A stretch of 35,329 nt of DNA from Candidatus Saccharimonadota bacterium (GCA_905371595.1 CAJPLU010000003.1:1-35329); one strand, 5' to 3'; shown: positions 8,717 to 16,572, counted from the first letter of the stretch. Notes: a model not told the origin generated them from the sequence alone. Translations and numbers: made by a program.

Positions 8717-10066
8717 ATGAAATCAATTCCCAAACGAACACTGAAATTTATTGACTCATGGCTAATGCTGCGCAGCCAGTGGGCGCGCTGGCCGGGATTT
8801 ACGGTGGCGATAGCCAAAGACGGCGAGGTGGTTTTTCATAAAGTCTATGGCCTGGCAAATATAGAAAATAATGAGACATTAACGACCGATCACCTTTTTC
8901 ACGTTGCTTCACAATCAAAAACATTTACTGCCACGGCCGTGATGCAGCTGCAGGAGCATGGCAAGTTGCGCATTGATGATTCAGTTACGACACATCTACC
9001 GTGGCTGGCGCAGCATAGCGACCAGCGTTGGCATGACGTAACCTTGCGTCAATTGTTGAGCCATTCGGCGGGCGTGATTCGCGACGGTCAGGCGTCAGGC
9101 TTTTGGCAGTTCCAAGGAGATTTTCCAGATAAAGACGAATTCAAGAAGCAAATCATGCAATCGGAGCTAGTATTCGAACCAAATTCCGAATTCAAGTATT
9201 CCAATTTTGGTTTTGGCTTGCTGGGTTTGGTAATTGAGCAAGCTAGCGGCAAATCGTACGCTGATTTTGTGACGGAAAACATTATCGCGCCACTTGATTT
9301 GAAACAAACCACCACGGAATATTCGCCAGAACTTCGTATGGCAACTGGCTATAGTAGGTTTGATTTACGCCAGCAGCGCCGACCCTTTCAACACATCACA
9401 ACTGGTGTATTGCAGCCAGCCACGGGATTTTGCTCAACAGCACATGACTTGGTGAAATTCTTTGCTGCTCTGCAAGTCGGCTCAGGCAAACTATTGAGCG
9501 ATACTTCTAAAAGGGAAATGCAGCGCCCATCATGGCAAGTCGCCGACGAAGCAAACGCAGGAAGTTACGGATTGGGTGTTGATATCGCAAAAGCTAAAGA
9601 TGGTAAGCGGCTCGTCGGTCATAGCGGCGGTTATCCAGGATTTGTCGGCCGCACCCGGTCGCGGATAGACGACGGAATAACTGTTTCGGTGCTGGCGAAC
9701 GCGTATGATACAGCGCCAGGAATAGTCGCAAATTCGATATTAGGAATTATTGATCAATTTGGTGACGTTTCTGATAAAAAACGTCGAAAGTTTGAAGCGC
9801 GGTTCGTTAACGATTACGGAGTGTATGAAATTGTTGATACGGAAAAAGGATTGAGGGGTTTATGGTCTAATGACTGGCAACCGTTCAATATGGCTGAGGA
9901 GCTGGAAATAGTCGATGACGCCACCTTAAAAATTGCGAAGGGTAATCATTTTAGCTATTTTGGCGAATTGATGAAATATGAATTTGACGCCAAAAATAAG
10001 CCTTCCGCCATGTATCGCAGCGGCGCTAAGAATTATGTTAGTTTAGACGGCGATGTGAGGATTTAA
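8717..10066 (+). CDS. Serine beta-lactamase-fold hydrolase (class C / PBP-like)
   Basis: 449 aa. All three active-site motifs of the beta-lactamase/transpeptidase superfamily are present: SxxK as S65-Q-S-K68, YxN as Y161-S-N163, and HSG at 302-304 in GHSGGYPG. The catalytic domain covers about 15-345; a C-terminal region of about 100 residues looks like the small beta-barrel that follows in many such esterase/peptidase homologues. No signal peptide is visible (the N-terminus is MKSIPKRTLKFIDSWLMLRS), odd for an enzyme family that usually acts outside the membrane. SD TAGGAGGT lies slightly far upstream. Activity could be esterase, peptidase or amidase; antibiotic resistance should not be assumed. 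Confidence 0.88.
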   Translation: MKSIPKRTLKFIDSWLMLRSQWARWPGFTVAIAKDGEVVFHKVYGLANIENNETLTTDHLFHVASQSKTFTATAVMQLQEHGKLRIDDSVTTHLPWLAQHSDQRWHDVTLRQLLSHSAGVIRDGQASGFWQFQGDFPDKDEFKKQIMQSELVFEPNSEFKYSNFGFGLLGLVIEQASGKSYADFVTENIIAPLDLKQTTTEYSPELRMATGYSRFDLRQQRRPFQHITTGVLQPATGFCSTAHDLVKFFAALQVGSGKLLSDTSKREMQRPSWQVADEANAGSYGLGVDIAKAKDGKRLVGHSGGYPGFVGRTRSRIDDGITVSVLANAYDTAPGIVANSILGIIDQFGDVSDKKRRKFEARFVNDYGVYEIVDTEKGLRGLWSNDWQPFNMAEELEIVDDATLKIAKGNHFSYFGELMKYEFDAKNKPSAMYRSGAKNYVSLDGDVRI

Positions 10067-10076
10067 AAGGATTTTC

Positions 10077-10616
10077 GTGTCAAACATAGAATACGAAGCA
10101 AAAATATATGATGTTGATCCCGCCGATATCATAGAAAAGTTGACAAGTCTCGGCGCTAAGGAAGTCGGTAATTATAATTTTTGCCGTTACGTATTTGATA
10201 CGATGCCAGCGGTGCCAGATCGCTGGGTGCGATTGCGCTCTGATGGGAAACAGGCGACTTTGACCGTCAAAGAAATAACTGCCGACACTATTGATGGTAC
10301 TCATGAGTGGGAAGTTGAAGTGTCTGATATGGAAACGACACTGGAAATATTAGCAAAAATTGGCATTAAACCGCGCGGTTATCAAGAAAACAAACGCCAA
10401 GAATACGACCTCGACGGTGTTCAGGTTGTCATCGACCGCTGGCCGAAGTTAAAGCCATATGTCGAAATAGAAGCGAACAGCGTAGCAGAAGTGGTAAAAA
10501 CGGCAGCGCTGCTTGGTTTTGCTGAAAGCGATTTGATAACGAAAAGCACCTCTGATTTATATAAGGATATCGGCATAAATATTGAGAAACTTGCGGAGTT
10601 GAAATTTGATAAGTAG
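10077..10616 (+). CDS. CYTH domain protein (CyaB-like / triphosphate tunnel family)
   Basis: 179 aa, GTG start at 10077 after an AAAAGGA SD. The ExExK hallmark is at E5-Y-E-A-K9; further charged strands follow (RWVRLRSDGKQATLTVKE, then HEWEVEVSD and KPYVEIEAN), building the eight-stranded tunnel that binds triphosphates and metal. Known activities include class IV adenylyl cyclase, thiamine triphosphatase and inorganic triphosphatase. The Y-E-A-K start and the long VEIEANS segment resemble the CyaB subgroup. It is followed at once by an HD phosphohydrolase gene. Confidence 0.88.
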   Translation: MSNIEYEAKIYDVDPADIIEKLTSLGAKEVGNYNFCRYVFDTMPAVPDRWVRLRSDGKQATLTVKEITADTIDGTHEWEVEVSDMETTLEILAKIGIKPRGYQENKRQEYDLDGVQVVIDRWPKLKPYVEIEANSVAEVVKTAALLGFAESDLITKSTSDLYKDIGINIEKLAELKFDK

Positions 10617-10631
10617 ATCTTGCGAAATATT

Positions 10632-11252
10632 ATGAATAAAACAAAGCTGCCAACTAATTTTCAGATTAAAAGTTTGCACAAAAAATACGCCAAAACTGAT
10701 GCTGATTTTGCGTTGATTTACACTCACTGCCAAGTGGTTGACGCAATTGCGGCGCAGCTTTTAGATGCTAAGCCGAATTCGCAAATCGATCGTGATTTAT
10801 TACATGTTGCTTGCATGCTTCATGATATCGGTGCGTATGATGTTCTGGAAAACGGCAAATTTGTCGACGGTGTTCGCCACGGCGTGATTGGTGAGCAGAT
10901 TCTGCGAAATGAAGGCTTTCCTGAACAAATTTGGCGGTTCGCTTCGCATCATACTGGCGTAGGCTTGACCAAGCAGGATGTAATTAACCAAAACTTGTCC
11001 ATTCCGCCAGCCGACTACACCGCTAACACGCCCGAGGAGCGGCTACTAATGTACGCCGACAAATTCCACTCCAAAAGCAAGCCGCCCAAAGAGCCGCCGT
11101 ATTTTTGTACGTTTGAATGGTATTATGATTTGGTGCAAAAATTCGGCAGCGACAAACAAGCAAAGTTTGAGGCGCTAGCAGATGAATTTGGCAGGCCAGA
11201 CATTTCGCTTGTAGCTAGTAAATTCGATTTTATTATCAAAGGCACAAATTAA
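10632..11252 (+). CDS. HD domain phosphohydrolase
   Basis: 206 aa from the ATG at 10632; an in-frame TTG at 10620 would add 4 residues, and neither has a strong SD. HD ligands in order (numbering from 10632): H32 in YTHCQVV, H64-D65 in CMLHDIGAYD, H83, H106-H107 in ASHHTGVG, and D143 in YADKFHS. This arrangement is the HDIG-type metal-dependent phosphohydrolase. Substrate unknown. Together with the upstream CYTH gene it could form a small nucleotide metabolism or signalling pair, which is inference from adjacency. Confidence 0.85.
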   Translation: MNKTKLPTNFQIKSLHKKYAKTDADFALIYTHCQVVDAIAAQLLDAKPNSQIDRDLLHVACMLHDIGAYDVLENGKFVDGVRHGVIGEQILRNEGFPEQIWRFASHHTGVGLTKQDVINQNLSIPPADYTANTPEERLLMYADKFHSKSKPPKEPPYFCTFEWYYDLVQKFGSDKQAKFEALADEFGRPDISLVASKFDFIIKGTN

Positions 11253-11261
11253 CCTGGCAGT

Positions 11262-11301
11262 TTAGCTTGTGGCGTCGGTAAATTAGGGAATAGCAAGCTA
11301 A
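11262..11301 (+). repeat. Inverted repeat upstream of the 11350 promoter
   Basis: TTAGCTTG (11262-11269) and CAAGCTAA (11294-11301) are exact inverted copies with a 24-nt loop. No T-run follows, so it is not a standard terminator. It ends 11 nt before the -35 of the next gene and could be an operator or attenuated end of the HD transcript. Confidence 0.4.
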
Positions 11302-11312
11302 GTAGTATAGAC

Positions 11313-11341
11313 TTGACCCGCTGGTTATATTTCGCCATAAT
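11313..11341 (+). promoter_or_regulatory. Promoter of the 11350 operon, probably leaderless
   Basis: TTGACC (11313-11318), exactly 17 nt, CATAAT (11336-11341), then 8 nt to the ATG at 11350. No SD can fit, so the transcript most likely begins at the start codon. Confidence 0.7.
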
Positions 11342-11349
11342 GATAAGTA

Positions 11350-11898
11350 ATGAAAAAAAGCCTCATTATATTATATGCGTTGGCTTGTCTCGTCTGCGTG
11401 CCGACGGTTAGCGCCGAAGGTCCAACTATGACTCTATTGACTGAGCGGCAGCTTAATTTGGTGCGCAGTAATTGTGCGACGACTAAAACTGTTTTAGAGC
11501 GTATTCGTGCTAACGACGCTTTGGTGCGCATCAACCTCGGCCGCGAATATGATGCAATTTCTACCAAACTGATGGCGCCGATGAATAGCCGTATTGCTCT
11601 CAATAAGCTCAACGGCATCGACTTAACCAAAACAACCGTCGATTTCGACCATCAAATCGGACAATTTCGCAACTCTTATCAGCGTTACGAGCAGATAATG
11701 TCGCATATAGCCCAGACGGATTGCCAAGATAAGCCAGCAGACTTTTATATGGATATTGAACGAGCGCGTTATTATCGCGGTGATGTACGAAAAGCAGTAG
11801 TCGAACTCGAAAAGCTAATTAAGCAATATAGCTCACAAATCGACAAATTAGATTTGTCAAAAGCGGGTTTGAGTAGTCAAGGAGGTAGTAATGACTAG
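11350..11898 (+). CDS. Exported protein of unknown function
   Basis: 182 aa. A clear Sec signal peptide (MKKSLIILYALACLVCVPTV, cleavage after VSA at about 22) is followed by a helical, charged mature protein with only two cysteines (C42, C125), which could form a disulfide. The C-terminus carries DLSKAGLSSQGGSND; a similar stretch, DLSRPGFSSVQ, recurs in the next protein. I recognise no family. First gene of an operon with 11891 and trmB; the downstream gene overlaps by 8 nt. Confidence 0.75.
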   Translation: MKKSLIILYALACLVCVPTVSAEGPTMTLLTERQLNLVRSNCATTKTVLERIRANDALVRINLGREYDAISTKLMAPMNSRIALNKLNGIDLTKTTVDFDHQIGQFRNSYQRYEQIMSHIAQTDCQDKPADFYMDIERARYYRGDVRKAVVELEKLIKQYSSQIDKLDLSKAGLSSQGGSND

Positions 11899-12301
11899 AC
11901 TTCACGCTCGTGCTCGCCTGAAAAAGCGGGCTGATCATATTTGTCAGCGGTGCGGTTTTGCGGCTATGCTGGTCTGTGTAATCATAATATCGCTCGTCAT
12001 GGTGGCGGTAGCTTTAGAGATGTATAACACTAGCGGCGCAGCACAAGTCGATTTGAGCCGCCCAGGTTTTAGCTCTGTGCAGAAACAGGCTGGCGCTAGC
12101 GAAGAAACTGAAAAAGGTTTCTCGGCGCAAGGGGAGATTGATCAAAAAACTATCAAAGATTTTAAAAATGTATACGATAAACACGCCAAACGTGCGGCTG
12201 CATCGACCAGTTTTGGTGGCGAGGCGTTATCAGATAGTTCAATTCAAGTCTTTAATGAACGTTCATCGGGAACAGCACCAAGCGGAGAGGCTTCAAATTA
12301 G
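11891..12301 (+). CDS. Single-pass membrane protein of unknown function
   Basis: 136 aa. Basic N-terminus with CQRC at 18-21, one membrane helix (about 24-45), then a low-complexity Ser/Gly/Gln-rich outside domain with DLSRPGFSSVQ just after the membrane. SD AGGAGGT lies inside the end of the upstream gene. Its TAG stop shares a base with the GTG start of trmB. No family recognised; the overlap with the exported 11350 protein and the shared motif suggest the two work together. Confidence 0.7.
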   Translation: MTRLHARARLKKRADHICQRCGFAAMLVCVIIISLVMVAVALEMYNTSGAAQVDLSRPGFSSVQKQAGASEETEKGFSAQGEIDQKTIKDFKNVYDKHAKRAAASTSFGGEALSDSSIQVFNERSSGTAPSGEASN

Positions 12302-12963
12302 TGAGCGAACTGCTCAACCCTGACGATTTTATTATTGTTCGCAAGCGCAAAAAATACAAATTTGCCAAGTTTCATAACGCCGAGAATTGCTTTGAGTTTG
12401 ACGAATGGCGCGACTTTTACCAGCAGCGCCAGCCAAGCGTCTCCAGGCTGGAGATTGGTGCTGGTACTGGTTTGTTTAGCGTCGAATTGGCAGCGCGTTA
12501 TCCGGATAAGCTGTTTGCGGCGATTGATGTTAAGGCTGACCGTTTGCAAAAAGGCGCTTACATCGCGCTAGAGCGAGGCTTAAAAAATATCTATTTTATC
12601 CGGGCGCGCGCCGACCAAATTGGCGATTTGTTCGCTTTGTCAACGCTAGTAAATATTTGGGTGACTTTTCCTGATCCGTTTCCGAAAAAGCGGGCTGCCG
12701 GGCGGCGGTTGACGCATCCGTATTTTTTGCGCCGTTACGCGCAATTATTACAACCTGGCGGCGAGCTGCTTTTTAAGCATGACGACCGCGACTTTTTCTG
12801 CTGGAGCTTGGAACAATTGGTGGCAGAAAAATGGCAAATTACAGAACTGAGCTTTGACCTGCACGAATCATCTCTGGACGACGAATACAAAATCATGACG
12901 ACATACGAGCAGCGATGGCTGAACGAGGGCAAGACGATTAATTTTGTGAAGGCTACGCGTTGA
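12301..12963 (+). CDS. trmB: tRNA (guanine-N7-)-methyltransferase TrmB
   Basis: 220 aa, GTG start overlapping the previous stop. SAM-binding motif I is EIGAGTGLFSVELAARYP; the family signature VNIWVTFPDPFPKKR and the following RLTHPYFLRRYAQLL are clear. It methylates G46 in the variable loop of tRNAs. Normal length. Not to be confused with the adjacent HTH regulator whose family is also called TrmB. The end runs convergently toward that regulator with a 29-nt gap. Confidence 0.94.
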   Translation: MSELLNPDDFIIVRKRKKYKFAKFHNAENCFEFDEWRDFYQQRQPSVSRLEIGAGTGLFSVELAARYPDKLFAAIDVKADRLQKGAYIALERGLKNIYFIRARADQIGDLFALSTLVNIWVTFPDPFPKKRAAGRRLTHPYFLRRYAQLLQPGGELLFKHDDRDFFCWSLEQLVAEKWQITELSFDLHESSLDDEYKIMTTYEQRWLNEGKTINFVKATR

Positions 12964-12992
12964 TGTTGTGTTATCGTGCCAGTGGAAGCGGG

Positions 12993-13736
12993 TTAGCCCT
13001 CGCTAGCACCCTGCCAAGCAATGTCAAACAAGCGCGTTTGCACCGAGGCTAGGCTGGCGTTGTCGATGATTACTCCGTGCATAGAGTTATATTTGTCCAG
13101 AGTAATAATAGCCATTTTACTGGCATACAATATTGTGTAACAGCCGTCATCTAGTTTTGGCCCAGCTAAGTAGCGGCTGTCCGCCAGGCCTGTCGTCGCC
13201 CGCAGGGGATTGGCGTGGCGCAAGACGCGTACTCGCAGGTTTCGTTTGGCGCGTTCGCGGCTAAAATTCGGAAAGTTGTTGTACAGATAGCGGCTGACGC
13301 GTGGCGAAGAAATTACGCGGTACAAGTTAATCTTTTGCAGGCGGCAAGTACTTAATATATCGCGCAAAATATTTGCCAAACCTTCGTCGCCCTCGTAAAA
13401 TGCCGCCATATGCCGGGTTTCGGCGATTTTGTTTGCGGTTCGCAGGCGGACAATGTATTGATCAAGCTGCTGGCCGGCTACCTGTAAAGCTTGCTGCTTC
13501 TCGTGTAAAATTTCTGCCAAGACAGCTGGATCTTCGGCGCGGTAGTGCAGCTGTTTGCCCTGAGTGACGCTGTTGACAAGTCCGGCTGTGCGCAGGCTTT
13601 TGATAGATTCATAGACGCTGCCGCGGTTAATATTCGTTGTTTCTGCGATGGCTCGCAGCGAACTGTTAGGAATTGCTAGCAGCGCCTCATATACGCGTTT
13701 GTCACGAATAGACAAGCCGATAATCGAAAAATCCAT
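12993..13736 (-). CDS. TrmB-family winged-helix transcriptional regulator
   Basis: 247 aa. The N-terminal winged HTH (about 10-75, YEALLAIPNSSLRAIAETTN then INRGSVYESIKSLRTAGLV) and an immediately following helix (80-105) match the TrmB sugar-sensing regulator family common in archaea and some bacteria. The C-terminal half (about 110-245) is the putative effector domain with LYASKMAIITLDKYNSMHGV. It is transcribed divergently from the 13845 gene, which is a natural candidate target. Start chosen at 13736 because a TATATT -10 lies 6 nt upstream. Confidence 0.8.
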   Translation of the reverse strand: MDFSIIGLSIRDKRVYEALLAIPNSSLRAIAETTNINRGSVYESIKSLRTAGLVNSVTQGKQLHYRAEDPAVLAEILHEKQQALQVAGQQLDQYIVRLRTANKIAETRHMAAFYEGDEGLANILRDILSTCRLQKINLYRVISSPRVSRYLYNNFPNFSRERAKRNLRVRVLRHANPLRATTGLADSRYLAGPKLDDGCYTILYASKMAIITLDKYNSMHGVIIDNASLASVQTRLFDIAWQGASEG

Positions 13737-13742
13737 ATCTGT

Positions 13743-13770
13743 AATATAGCATAAATTATAAAATTGTCAT
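13743..13770 (-). promoter_or_regulatory. Leaderless promoter of the TrmB-type regulator
   Basis: On the minus strand: ATGACA, 16-nt spacer, TGC-TATATT, then 6 nt (ACAGAT) to the ATG. The extended -10 and the short distance indicate a leaderless mRNA. Confidence 0.65.
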
Positions 13771-13844
13771 AAAATATCAACCATTTTGTCTGGAATCGGC
13801 AGCAGCGGTACGATATGATTTGCTGGTAACGAAAGGAGAATGTT

Positions 13845-14180
13845 ATGGCAAATATTGAAAGATCTGATTCGAATAGTAAAGATTCAAGAGTAAGTGTCTT
13901 AACGGGCGAAAGTGCGCTTACACTTTCGGTTCGCGGTGTGCCTGGGGAACAGTTTGATGCCTTGTGTAAAGAAGTACTGATGAGCGAAGGAGAAGAGACT
14001 ATAGGTAGTATTCTTCGCAAAATTATTGATAAATACACCAAAGAAGTCTTACGAGACCCAGAGTTTCTAGAGAAAATCAAAGAAATCTTACGAGATTCAG
14101 AGCGTCGAAAGGAAATGGGTAGACTGGTTGTTCTCTTAGAGATATACGGCCAGCCGGATAATCAGGATTACGCTGAATAG
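13845..14180 (+). CDS. Probable ribbon-helix-helix protein
   Basis: 111 aa. SD AAGGAG precedes the ATG. After a disordered Ser-rich N-terminus, residues 26-62 (LTLSVRGVPGEQFDALCK, then TIGSILRKIIDKY) have the strand-helix-helix pattern of Arc/FitA-type DNA-binding proteins. The tail contains a 13-residue duplication, KEVLRDPEFLEKI then KEILRDSERRKEM, also visible in the DNA as 24-nt near-identical copies at 14040-14063 and 14079-14102. No toxin gene follows, so it is not an evident antitoxin; it may be a regulator. Function is inferred from a short motif. Confidence 0.6.
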   Translation: MANIERSDSNSKDSRVSVLTGESALTLSVRGVPGEQFDALCKEVLMSEGEETIGSILRKIIDKYTKEVLRDPEFLEKIKEILRDSERRKEMGRLVVLLEIYGQPDNQDYAE

Positions 14181-14197
14181 TGCAAGATAGAAATTAT

Positions 14198-14206
14198 TGC
14201 TATAAT
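14198..14206 (+). promoter_or_regulatory. Extended -10 promoter of the MazG-like gene
   Basis: TGC-TATAAT, 22 nt before the ATG at 14229. Unlike the leaderless genes this one has a strong SD (GGGGGAG) in the leader. Confidence 0.6.
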
Positions 14207-14228
14207 ACAAACAATAGATAGGGGGAGC

Positions 14229-14570
14229 ATGAATTTTCAAGATTATTCGCAAAAAGCTATTTCAACGCTAACTAGCGATCACGCCTACGGCGATATCAGC
14301 GCTGATTTGATGGCGCAAATACTAGGCTTGGCTGGCGAGTCGGGCGAGGTGATGGAAAAGTTCAAAAAGCTAATCCGCGATAAGCAAGGTAAATTAAATG
14401 ACGATGATCGCGCAGAAATTATCAAGGAGTTGGGTGATGTCCTGTGGTATGTCAATTCGGCGGCGCATTTGCTCGGCTCTAGTTTGGAAGAGGTAGCGCG
14501 GCTTAATAACGAAAAACTAGCCAGCCGCCAGCAGCGCGGACAGCTGCATGGCAGCGGCGATAATCGGTAA
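14229..14570 (+). CDS. MazG-like nucleotide pyrophosphohydrolase
   Basis: 113 aa, a single all-alpha MazG domain. Metal-binding ExxE and ExxD motifs are seen in LAGESGEVMEKFKKLI and EIIKELGDVLWYV. It probably hydrolyses a non-canonical NTP to NMP and PPi as house-cleaning. The C-terminus KLASRQQRGQLHGSG resembles the end of short MazG-like proteins. It ends 4 nt before the convergent murC stop, with no terminator between. Confidence 0.88.
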   Translation: MNFQDYSQKAISTLTSDHAYGDISADLMAQILGLAGESGEVMEKFKKLIRDKQGKLNDDDRAEIIKELGDVLWYVNSAAHLLGSSLEEVARLNNEKLASRQQRGQLHGSGDNR

Positions 14571-14574
14571 AACT

Positions 14575-15828
14575 CTAAATCTTCAGATGCTGCCGCAGCC
14601 ACTCGTCAATGGTGCCAGCGCCCATGCAGAGGACTAGTTTGCCTAGATCGCGGTCAAGCATGATAGACTTCCACAAATCATCGTTGAGGCTGGCAATATG
14701 TACTTCGGGGCGGGGGAGGTTTTTGGTTAAGTCTGCAGGCGTCAGTATCGGTAAATCCGGATTCTCGCGCGTCAAATATGTCGGCAGCCAATATACGCTG
14801 TCAGCGTAGCGAAAAACTTCATTTGTGTACATTGATTGAATTTCGTGCTGTCGGACATTTTGGTGTGGCTGGTAAACAAGAGTTACTTCACGGGATATTT
14901 CGTGCGCCATTTGCAGCGTAGCGTATATTTCGGCTGGATGGTGGCCATAATCGGAATACAGCCCAGGCGCCAAGCGTTCAAATCGCCGCTGCGTACCAGG
15001 AAAATTCTCGACGGCAACCTTTACGATATCAGGATTACCCAGCTTTAGCCGCTCGCAGGCTTTGGCAACCAGCGTGGCGTTGGCTCGATTATGCCAGCCT
15101 GGAATGCGAAAACTTTTAACTTCCTCGTCTTTGAGCACCCAAGATTTATTAACTGGTTCTAAACCGGTAAGAGTGTCCTTCTTCCAGAGAATAGATAGTT
15201 CGCTTTGTCCGAGAAATTGTTGGAAAGCTCTGGTATAAGCGGCTTGAGTTGGGTACGTATCAGGATGATCGTAATCAATAGAAGTAATCAGCGAAAGGTA
15301 TGGGCTGAAATGTAAAAAGTTACGATCGAATTCATCGCACTCATATATGAAATACTCGCTGTTCGGCGCGTAGTGCCCGCTCGGTCCAAAACTGATAGTG
15401 GTGCCAATTGAATAACTGATTGGGACGCCTAGTTGGCGCAGCACCCAAATCATCATGCCGGTAGTTGTTGTTTTGCCGTGAGTGCCAGCAATAGCGATCA
15501 TCTTGAGATTCTTTTCGCTCATAATGTAGCGCAGCAGCTCGTCGCGCTTGGCTGTGTAAATGCCTAATTTTTGCGCTCTCACTAGTTCTGGGTGGTCAGC
15601 GGGCAAGGCGGCGGTGTAAACGAGCCAGTCGATACGGCGCTGTTTATGGCAGTATTCTAGATAATCGCCAGACTGGTCATTAGTGACGACAATGCCGCGC
15701 TGCATTAACTCGCTAGTTTCTAGGCTCGAGTGCGCGTCCGAGCCTTGTACGCTATGTCCGGCGTCATGAGCTAATTCAGCTAACGGTCCGATAGCGACGC
15801 CGCCAATGCCAGAGAAATAAATATTCAT
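14575..15828 (-). CDS. murC: UDP-N-acetylmuramate--L-alanine ligase (MurC-like)
   Basis: 417 aa from the ATG at 15828. N-terminal Rossmann domain with IYFSGIGGVAIGPLAEL, ATP loop GTHGKTTTTGM (from 115), central HNRANATLVAKA and C-terminal YSDYGHHPAEIYATL, the MurC/Mpl signature set. It adds L-Ala to UDP-MurNAc in the cytoplasm, the first peptide step of peptidoglycan precursors. It is shorter than typical MurC (450-490 aa), and the related Mpl recycling ligase cannot be fully excluded. An in-frame ATG six codons upstream lies before the -10 and is not used in my call. Confidence 0.85.
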   Translation of the reverse strand: MNIYFSGIGGVAIGPLAELAHDAGHSVQGSDAHSSLETSELMQRGIVVTNDQSGDYLEYCHKQRRIDWLVYTAALPADHPELVRAQKLGIYTAKRDELLRYIMSEKNLKMIAIAGTHGKTTTTGMMIWVLRQLGVPISYSIGTTISFGPSGHYAPNSEYFIYECDEFDRNFLHFSPYLSLITSIDYDHPDTYPTQAAYTRAFQQFLGQSELSILWKKDTLTGLEPVNKSWVLKDEEVKSFRIPGWHNRANATLVAKACERLKLGNPDIVKVAVENFPGTQRRFERLAPGLYSDYGHHPAEIYATLQMAHEISREVTLVYQPHQNVRQHEIQSMYTNEVFRYADSVYWLPTYLTRENPDLPILTPADLTKNLPRPEVHIASLNDDLWKSIMLDRDLGKLVLCMGAGTIDEWLRQHLKI

Positions 15829-15834
15829 ACTTCT

Positions 15835-15840
15835 ACTATA
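15835..15840 (-). promoter_or_regulatory. -10 of murC, leaderless
   Basis: TATAGT on the minus strand, followed by 6 nt (AGAAGT) and the ATG at 15828. No SD and no clear -35. The distance fits a transcript beginning at the start codon. Confidence 0.55.
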
Positions 15841-15858
15841 ACGCAATCAAGCTGCTCG

Positions 15859-15867
15859 TGGTATACT
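15859..15867 (+). promoter_or_regulatory. Extended -10 promoter of the 15892 gene
   Basis: TGG-TATACT; 8 nt further is an ATG (15876) opening a nine-codon frame including its stop (MKGGNNGR) that ends at 15902, overlapping the start of the 15892 gene in another frame. The intended leaderless start may be this mini-ORF. Confidence 0.5.
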
Positions 15868-15891
15868 ATTAAGTAATGAAGGGCGGGAATA

Positions 15892-16518
15892 ATGGCCGAT
15901 AAACGCGCGGCGAGGCGAAATCTTCGGCGTCTTGAGCGAGTCAAGACCTGGCAGCTGTTGATTTTGTTTGTGCTGGTGTGTTTTGTAGCGGCAACTTTTT
16001 TGCGTATTAATAATGTTGGCATGATACAGCGCCGCAGTGCTGTGGCGACAGCTGACAAATCAGGCAACGAAACACAAATATTTAATCGTCTGCAAGATTT
16101 ACAGCGTTATTCAACCACGCATATGAATGCCAGCAGCGGCGTGATTTATCTACAGCATCAGTATGAGCGCGACTCGCAAGCGGCTATCAAGAGAGCTTCG
16201 GCGGCGTCGTCTGAGAACGCAAGAGTTCATGCTCAGGCTGAAGCAGTTTGCCATCCGCAATATAGCGGTTGGTCGATGGCTTATATTCAATGCTTTGTTA
16301 ACGAATTATCAAAATATCCCACCTCTGACAAACTCAAAGACCCAGAATTGCCCAACACCGAACTATACCGCCACGAATATACGTCGCCGCTTTGGACGCC
16401 TGATTTTGCTGGCTGGTCGATAGTTTTGGCGGTAGTGATTTTGGTAGTTATAGTACTGCGTTTGATTAGCCTTGTAATATTACACCTATTATTGCGCTAT
16501 AAATATCGAGCTGCTTGA
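15892..16518 (+). CDS. Two-TM membrane protein of unknown function
   Basis: 208 aa. A very basic N-terminus (ADKRAARRNLRRLERVK) precedes a first membrane helix (about 20-40); an outside domain of about 125 residues holds one cysteine pair (in AVCHPQY and YIQCFVNE) and polar repeats of Gln/Ala/Ser; a second helix (about 173-203) ends in RYKYRAA, so both termini are cytoplasmic. A weak GGGCGGG precedes the ATG. No family recognised. Confidence 0.7.
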   Translation: MADKRAARRNLRRLERVKTWQLLILFVLVCFVAATFLRINNVGMIQRRSAVATADKSGNETQIFNRLQDLQRYSTTHMNASSGVIYLQHQYERDSQAAIKRASAASSENARVHAQAEAVCHPQYSGWSMAYIQCFVNELSKYPTSDKLKDPELPNTELYRHEYTSPLWTPDFAGWSIVLAVVILVVIVLRLISLVILHLLLRYKYRAA

Positions 16519-16543
16519 CTGGTACGGCTAGGGGTGTAAAGTG

Positions 16544-16572
16544 TTGACACTCAATGCAGGTTACGATAAGCT
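16544..16572 (+). promoter_or_regulatory. Promoter of the 68-aa protein gene
   Basis: TTGACA (16544-16549), 17-nt spacer, TAAGCT (16567-16572). The -35 is perfect, the -10 weak. A leader of about 30 nt with an ideal AGGAGG SD precedes the ATG at 16611. Confidence 0.5.

Noticed and set aside
8717..10066. Antibiotic-resistance beta-lactamase
   Set aside because: The fold motifs are there, but there is no export signal, and many esterases and peptidases share SxxK/YxN/HSG; resistance cannot be inferred.
13845..14570. RHH protein plus MazG-like gene as a toxin-antitoxin pair
   Set aside because: The second gene is a MazG-type pyrophosphohydrolase with its own promoter and SD, not a MazF/VapC toxin; the similar name is misleading.
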